From Ga0074130 sp035492055 (lineage in GTDB: Bacteria > Pseudomonadota > Gammaproteobacteria > Burkholderiales > Rhodocyclaceae), in the NCBI GenBank assembly GCA_035492055.1, contig DATJJR010000093.1, positions 1 to 24,705 on the forward strand: a DNA stretch of 24,705 nt. Reading direction: 5' to 3'. A program made the translations under genes and the position numbers. A model generated the notes under the pieces. It was given only the letters and a program-made list of their open reading frames with translations, did not search any database and was not told the DNA's origin. The stretch's first letter is position 1. Each line of letters starts with the position of its first letter. Shown piece after piece: positions 24,034 through 24,705 of the stretch.

Positions 24034-24705
24034 ATGTACTTAACAAAACCAAAAATGCAAAATGGTTTCACGCTTGTCGAAATTGCGATTGTTCTCGTCA
24101 TTATTGGATTACTTATCGGCGGCGTGCTGAAGGGACAAGAATTAATTCATAGCGCCAAGGTTAAAAATCTGATCAATGAACTGCGCGCTACATCCACTTT
24201 CGTCTACGCTTATCAGGATCGCTTTCGTCGCCTACCTGGCGATGATGTCAGTGCCAATTTGCATGTCGGCGGCAGCGTAGCAAGCAGCCCGACCGGGAAC
24301 ATAGGTAATGGCCGAATCAATGGACCTTGGAATTCAAACAATGTGGGAGATGAAAGCTATTTGTTTTGGCAGCACGTACGGCTCGCAAACCTCACTGCAG
24401 GTGGGAGCAGTACCGGCAATCCTGACTATCTGCCACGGAATGCTGATGGTGGGCAGATTGGCATCACGGGAGATCGCGTACTCACAAACAGCCATTGGCC
24501 TGCCAGCTTTTATGTCTGCACATCAGGAGTCTCAGGCCGTTACGCAAGACAGGTAGATGAGAGTCTGGACGACGGACACACGGGAAGCGGGACGGTAAGG
24601 GTACTGGGGAGCAGTGCTGGCGGAGAGCTATCAAGTGCAGCGACGGCGTATGAGGTGACAGTGGCGGATGACGCGGTGCTGTACACGCTGTGCGTTGCAA
24701 GCTGA
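24034..24705 (+). CDS. Type IV prepilin
   Basis: The 223-residue prepilin has a short leader ending in G11, then FTLVEIAIVLVIIGLLIGGVL with Glu at +5, followed by KGQELIHSAKVKNLINELRATSTFVYAYQDRFRRLPGDD. This is the common layout of proteobacterial pilins of this class. Near the end, FYVCTSGVSGRYARQVDESLDDGHTGSG and a terminal YTLCVAS suggest a disulfide-bounded D-region and a DDG turn. It is separated from the preceding gene by 20 bases and has a good ribosome binding site, so it may be expressed more strongly and could be a major pilin, though this is not proven. The last 165 bases have markedly G-rich composition compared with the rest of the gene. The stop codon is the last triplet of the window. 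Confidence 0.92.
   Translation: MYLTKPKMQNGFTLVEIAIVLVIIGLLIGGVLKGQELIHSAKVKNLINELRATSTFVYAYQDRFRRLPGDDVSANLHVGGSVASSPTGNIGNGRINGPWNSNNVGDESYLFWQHVRLANLTAGGSSTGNPDYLPRNADGGQIGITGDRVLTNSHWPASFYVCTSGVSGRYARQVDESLDDGHTGSGTVRVLGSSAGGELSSAATAYEVTVADDAVLYTLCVAS

Noticed and set aside
1..24705. CRISPR arrays, tRNA or rRNA genes, insertion sequences, toxin-antitoxin or defence genes
   Set aside because: No regularly spaced repeats, no tRNA-like cloverleaf, no transposase motifs or terminal repeats were seen on reading both strands. Exhaustive computational search was not possible.

Overview
The window reads as chromosome of a betaproteobacterium, most likely Burkholderiales and perhaps Oxalobacteraceae-like. 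The basis is gene content and order: mlaF-E-D-A-C-B, a YadG/YadH-type ABC exporter, a BolA-family gene, murA and hisG-hisD run in a classical betaproteobacterial series. Composition is moderate in GC. The genus assignment is inference.

Left half (1-11.8 kb), mostly on the minus strand. Reading leftwards from about 11.8 kb, the Mla retrograde phospholipid-transport genes (mlaF, mlaE, mlaD, mlaA, mlaC, mlaB) are followed by an ABC-2 exporter pair, an ibaG/bolA-type gene and murA. A small DUF3717-like gene on the plus strand comes next, then hisG and hisD. Histidine biosynthesis then continues abnormally. hisC lies on the plus strand together with a PaiB-family flavin-binding protein gene, and hisB (cut by the window edge) returns to the minus strand. 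The hisC-paiB block thus looks inverted or inserted inside an ancestral hisG-D-C-B operon. A symmetric terminator separates paiB from hisD.

Right half (11.96-24.7 kb), all on the plus strand, diverges from mlaF. It encodes a type IV pilus/type II secretion-like machine of the MSHA class: an ExeA/MshM-like AAA ATPase with a periplasmic SPOR domain, an MshL-like secretin lipoprotein, an MshN-like TPR protein, an MshE-like extension ATPase, an MshG-like platform protein, a GspL-like (PilM+PilN) fusion, a PilO/GspM-like protein, a small MshK-like exported protein and three prepilin-like proteins. Nearly all genes from the secretin onwards overlap by ATGA or TGATG or are a few bases apart, so they form one translationally coupled operon. 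The secretin is preceded by a promoter-like pair, a near-perfect CRP/Vfr-type palindrome and a possible hairpin that would mask its ribosome binding site.

The most unusual gene is the 674-residue protein at 21177-23201. It has a pilin-like N-terminus lacking the canonical FTLxE motif and the +5 glutamate, a cysteine-rich middle, and a C-terminal region resembling L-type (concanavalin-like) lectins. My working model is a surface pilus with a large GspK/PilX-like tip subunit carrying a carbohydrate-binding adhesin. No retraction ATPase, prepilin peptidase or clear single major pilin can be identified inside the window; the locus probably continues to the right.
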